Shown here piece after piece: positions 62,932-64,000 of a stretch of DNA of 64,000 bases (position 1 is its first letter; the number at the start of each line of letters is the position of its first letter). Below the pieces are notes generated by a model. That model was not told the DNA's origin and did not search any database. It saw only the letters and a program-made list of their open reading frames with translations. The position numbers were made by a program, and so were the translations under genes. This stretch comes from Tenacibaculum maritimum NCIMB 2154 (lineage in GTDB: Bacteria; Bacteroidota; Bacteroidia; Flavobacteriales; Flavobacteriaceae), in assembly GCF_900119795.1 (NCBI RefSeq), contig NZ_LT634361.1, positions 744,001 through 808,000 on the forward strand, written 5' to 3'.

Positions 62932-62973
62932 AAAACAAAAGCGCGAAATTTTTAAGTTTCGCGCTTTTGTTTT
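62932..62973. terminator. Terminator between DUF3127 and DUF1456 genes
   Basis: AAAACAAAAGCGCGAAA (62932-62948) pairs perfectly over 17 bp with TTTCGCGCTTTTGTTTT (62957-62973) around an 8-base loop, in a convergent gap. Confidence 0.88.
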
Positions 62974-62989
62974 AGGTAGAAAAAAGTAA

Positions 62990-63232
62990 TCAACTTTCTT
63001 TTTTGGCAGGCATTGGCCCTCGTAAATGGATGATAAGTCCGTTTAAAAAGTTACGTAAAATTTGATCCCCGCATTCCATATATTTTGGATGGTCTTCTTT
63101 TCTGAAAAAGGCTCCCAATTCACCTTTAGTTACTTTAAAATCGACTAAAGCGCAGATTTCTATAATATCAGTATCACGCAATTTATGCGCAACACGAAGT
63201 TTTTTAAAAATATCATTATTTGTTAATCCCAT
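62990..63232 (-). CDS. DUF1456 (YehS-like) single-domain protein
   Basis: An 80-residue protein with the DUF1456 signature: NNDIFKKLRVAHKLRDTDIIEI at the N-terminus and LGAFFRKEDHPKYMECGDQILRNFLNGLI. The E. coli YehS protein has two copies of this unit in about 156 residues; only one copy is present here, with a short tail. It may dimerise to restore the two-unit fold. The start ATG lies 19 bases after the VTT gene's stop on the minus strand. Confidence 0.82.
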   Translation of the reverse strand: MGLTNNDIFKKLRVAHKLRDTDIIEICALVDFKVTKGELGAFFRKEDHPKYMECGDQILRNFLNGLIIHLRGPMPAKKES

Positions 63233-63251
63233 GCGATAAAGATAGTATTAT

Positions 63252-63872
63252 TTAGTTAACAACCTTAAAAATAGCCCAAGCATAGATCGCAAAGCGTAAA
63301 AATCGGAATAACCCAAATAAAACCACCCCTTTTAAAGGATACTTTATCATTCCTCCCGCCATGCAAGTAATTGAAAAAGGGATAGGGAGCAAAGCACCTA
63401 CAATGATCAAAAAGCCTCCCCATTTACTAGTGTTTTTTAAGTTTTTAGCCATTTTGACTTCTAAATATTCTTTTACAGATGGAATTTTTAGAGCAGCTTT
63501 TCCTATAAAATAGGATAGGATACCCCCAGTATATGATAGGGTTGCTAGTAGAGATAAATTAAGAATTGGTGCTGCGGTCTTTTTTGACCAAGCTATAAAA
63601 ATCTCTGGAGGAATCAATCCGAGTAATGTTTCAGAAATAAAAAAGGTAGTTAAAATACCAAAGCGAGAAAAAGTTTCAGTAATACTTTGTAGCCCGTCAT
63701 TAATATTATATACGTAGTTATTAAATAAAACAAGTCCAACTACAACAATGACAACAGGCCAAAAAGCTTTTTTGAGGCTTTCCCAAATAAACATATAAAA
63801 ACCAGTTCTGGCGTAGTAATTATGTAAAAGTTTTGCTTTTTCTTTTTGTGATTTTTTTCTCTTTTGGGCCAT
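63252..63872 (-). CDS. VTT/DedA-like membrane protein (YqaA type)
   Basis: A 206-residue membrane protein with a basic N-terminus (KRKKSQKEK) and about five hydrophobic helices (for example 36-54, 72-90, 103-122, 152-172 and 182-202). FSRFGILTTFFISETLLGLIPPEIFIAW and GALLPIPFSITCMAGG carry the VTT (SNARE-associated) pattern in which short re-entrant helices flank conserved Gly and Pro. It is probably a lipid-handling or transport protein of the inner membrane. It is cotranscribed with the DUF1456 gene. Confidence 0.85.
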   Translation of the reverse strand: MAQKRKKSQKEKAKLLHNYYARTGFYMFIWESLKKAFWPVVIVVVGLVLFNNYVYNINDGLQSITETFSRFGILTTFFISETLLGLIPPEIFIAWSKKTAAPILNLSLLATLSYTGGILSYFIGKAALKIPSVKEYLEVKMAKNLKNTSKWGGFLIIVGALLPIPFSITCMAGGMIKYPLKGVVLFGLFRFLRFAIYAWAIFKVVN

Positions 63873-63948
63873 TAAAATTAATTTTCTTTAAAAATAAGTG
63901 AACAAAGGTAGTTACTCAATAATTATAAATCAAAAAATAAATCGTTAA

Positions 63949-64000
63949 TTAAATGTTAGAGGTTGCAGCTTCTGCACATCGTTCTCCATCCATAGCGGCA
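63949..64000 (-). CDS. C-terminal end of an unidentified gene (partial)
   Basis: The last 17 codons of a minus-strand gene run off the right edge of the window and end with AAMDGERCAEAATSNI then a TAA stop at 63949-63951. The composition is gene-like and the segment vaguely recalls the C-terminal helix of FAD/NAD(P) oxidoreductases, but this is too short to identify. Confidence 0.5.
   Translation of the reverse strand, partial: AAMDGERCAEAATSNI

Overview
The window is chromosomal core sequence from a low-GC (AT-rich by eye) member of the Bacteroidota, almost certainly family Flavobacteriaceae and compatible with a Tenacibaculum-like marine genus. The reasons are the gldKLMN gliding/type IX secretion (T9SS) locus, two secreted proteins ending in T9SS type A sorting domains, a LptE/SecG/sigma-54-activator/MiaB operon, DUF3127, and many upstream copies of the Bacteroidota housekeeping promoter element TAnnTTTG in place of Shine-Dalgarno-like signals. 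I found no rRNA, insertion sequence, prophage, integrase or CRISPR array. Coding density is high and genes sit in short operons closed by strong hairpin terminators.

Layout. 1-4.4 kb: small membrane protein, MazG-type pyrophosphohydrolase, AroA, then QueA and RlmN (tRNA/rRNA modification). 4.4-8.35 kb (minus): an envelope module of unknown function (lipoprotein, 567-aa exported protein, membrane-anchored protein) with a long hairpin repeat element inside it. 8.5-9.5 kb: polyprenyl synthase. 9.5-16 kb (minus): GroES-GroEL, and the operon miaB / sigma-54 activator / lptE / TPR / secG. 16.2-24.5 kb (plus): topA, a ureohydrolase-fold protein with degraded metal ligands, and gldK-gldL-gldM-gldN. 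24.6-35.8 kb: FAD oxidoreductase, DUF983, ABC-F ATPase, odd lipoprotein, PLP deaminase/desulfhydrase, LysM glucosaminidase, SUKH-like protein, an unknown exported protein, a TPR sensor kinase with its LytTR regulator, and a gamma-carbonic anhydrase. 35.8-40.1 kb: Spy-like protein, MscS channel, EEP hydrolase, amidase. 40.2-40.6 kb: two tandem tRNA-Phe genes, each with promoter and terminator. 40.6-48.3 kb: coaX, FadL/PorV-like outer-membrane protein, TPR protein, LptC, small membrane protein, CorC-like protein and PpiD-like chaperone. 48.4-51.5 kb: two T9SS cargo candidates (an alpha/beta hydrolase and a six-bladed propeller). 51.7-64 kb: lpdA, heme-binding protein, glycosyltransferase, M3 peptidase, purE/purK, Rieske-like lipoprotein, greA, HIT, sensor kinase, flavin reductase, DUF3127, DUF1456, VTT membrane protein, and the tail of one more gene.

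The shared theme is envelope biogenesis and secretion: the T9SS motor and ring proteins (GldK-N), LPS transport (LptC, LptE), Sec export (SecG), periplasmic folding (PpiD-like) and cell-wall hydrolases, interspersed with ordinary metabolism. The most unusual elements are the ligand-degenerate ureohydrolase upstream of gldK, the Rieske-like lipoprotein lacking both histidine ligands, a lipoprotein carrying a T9SS-tail-like domain, the three-gene envelope module at 4.4-8.35 kb, and a hairpin repeat whose arm recurs about 49 kb away.
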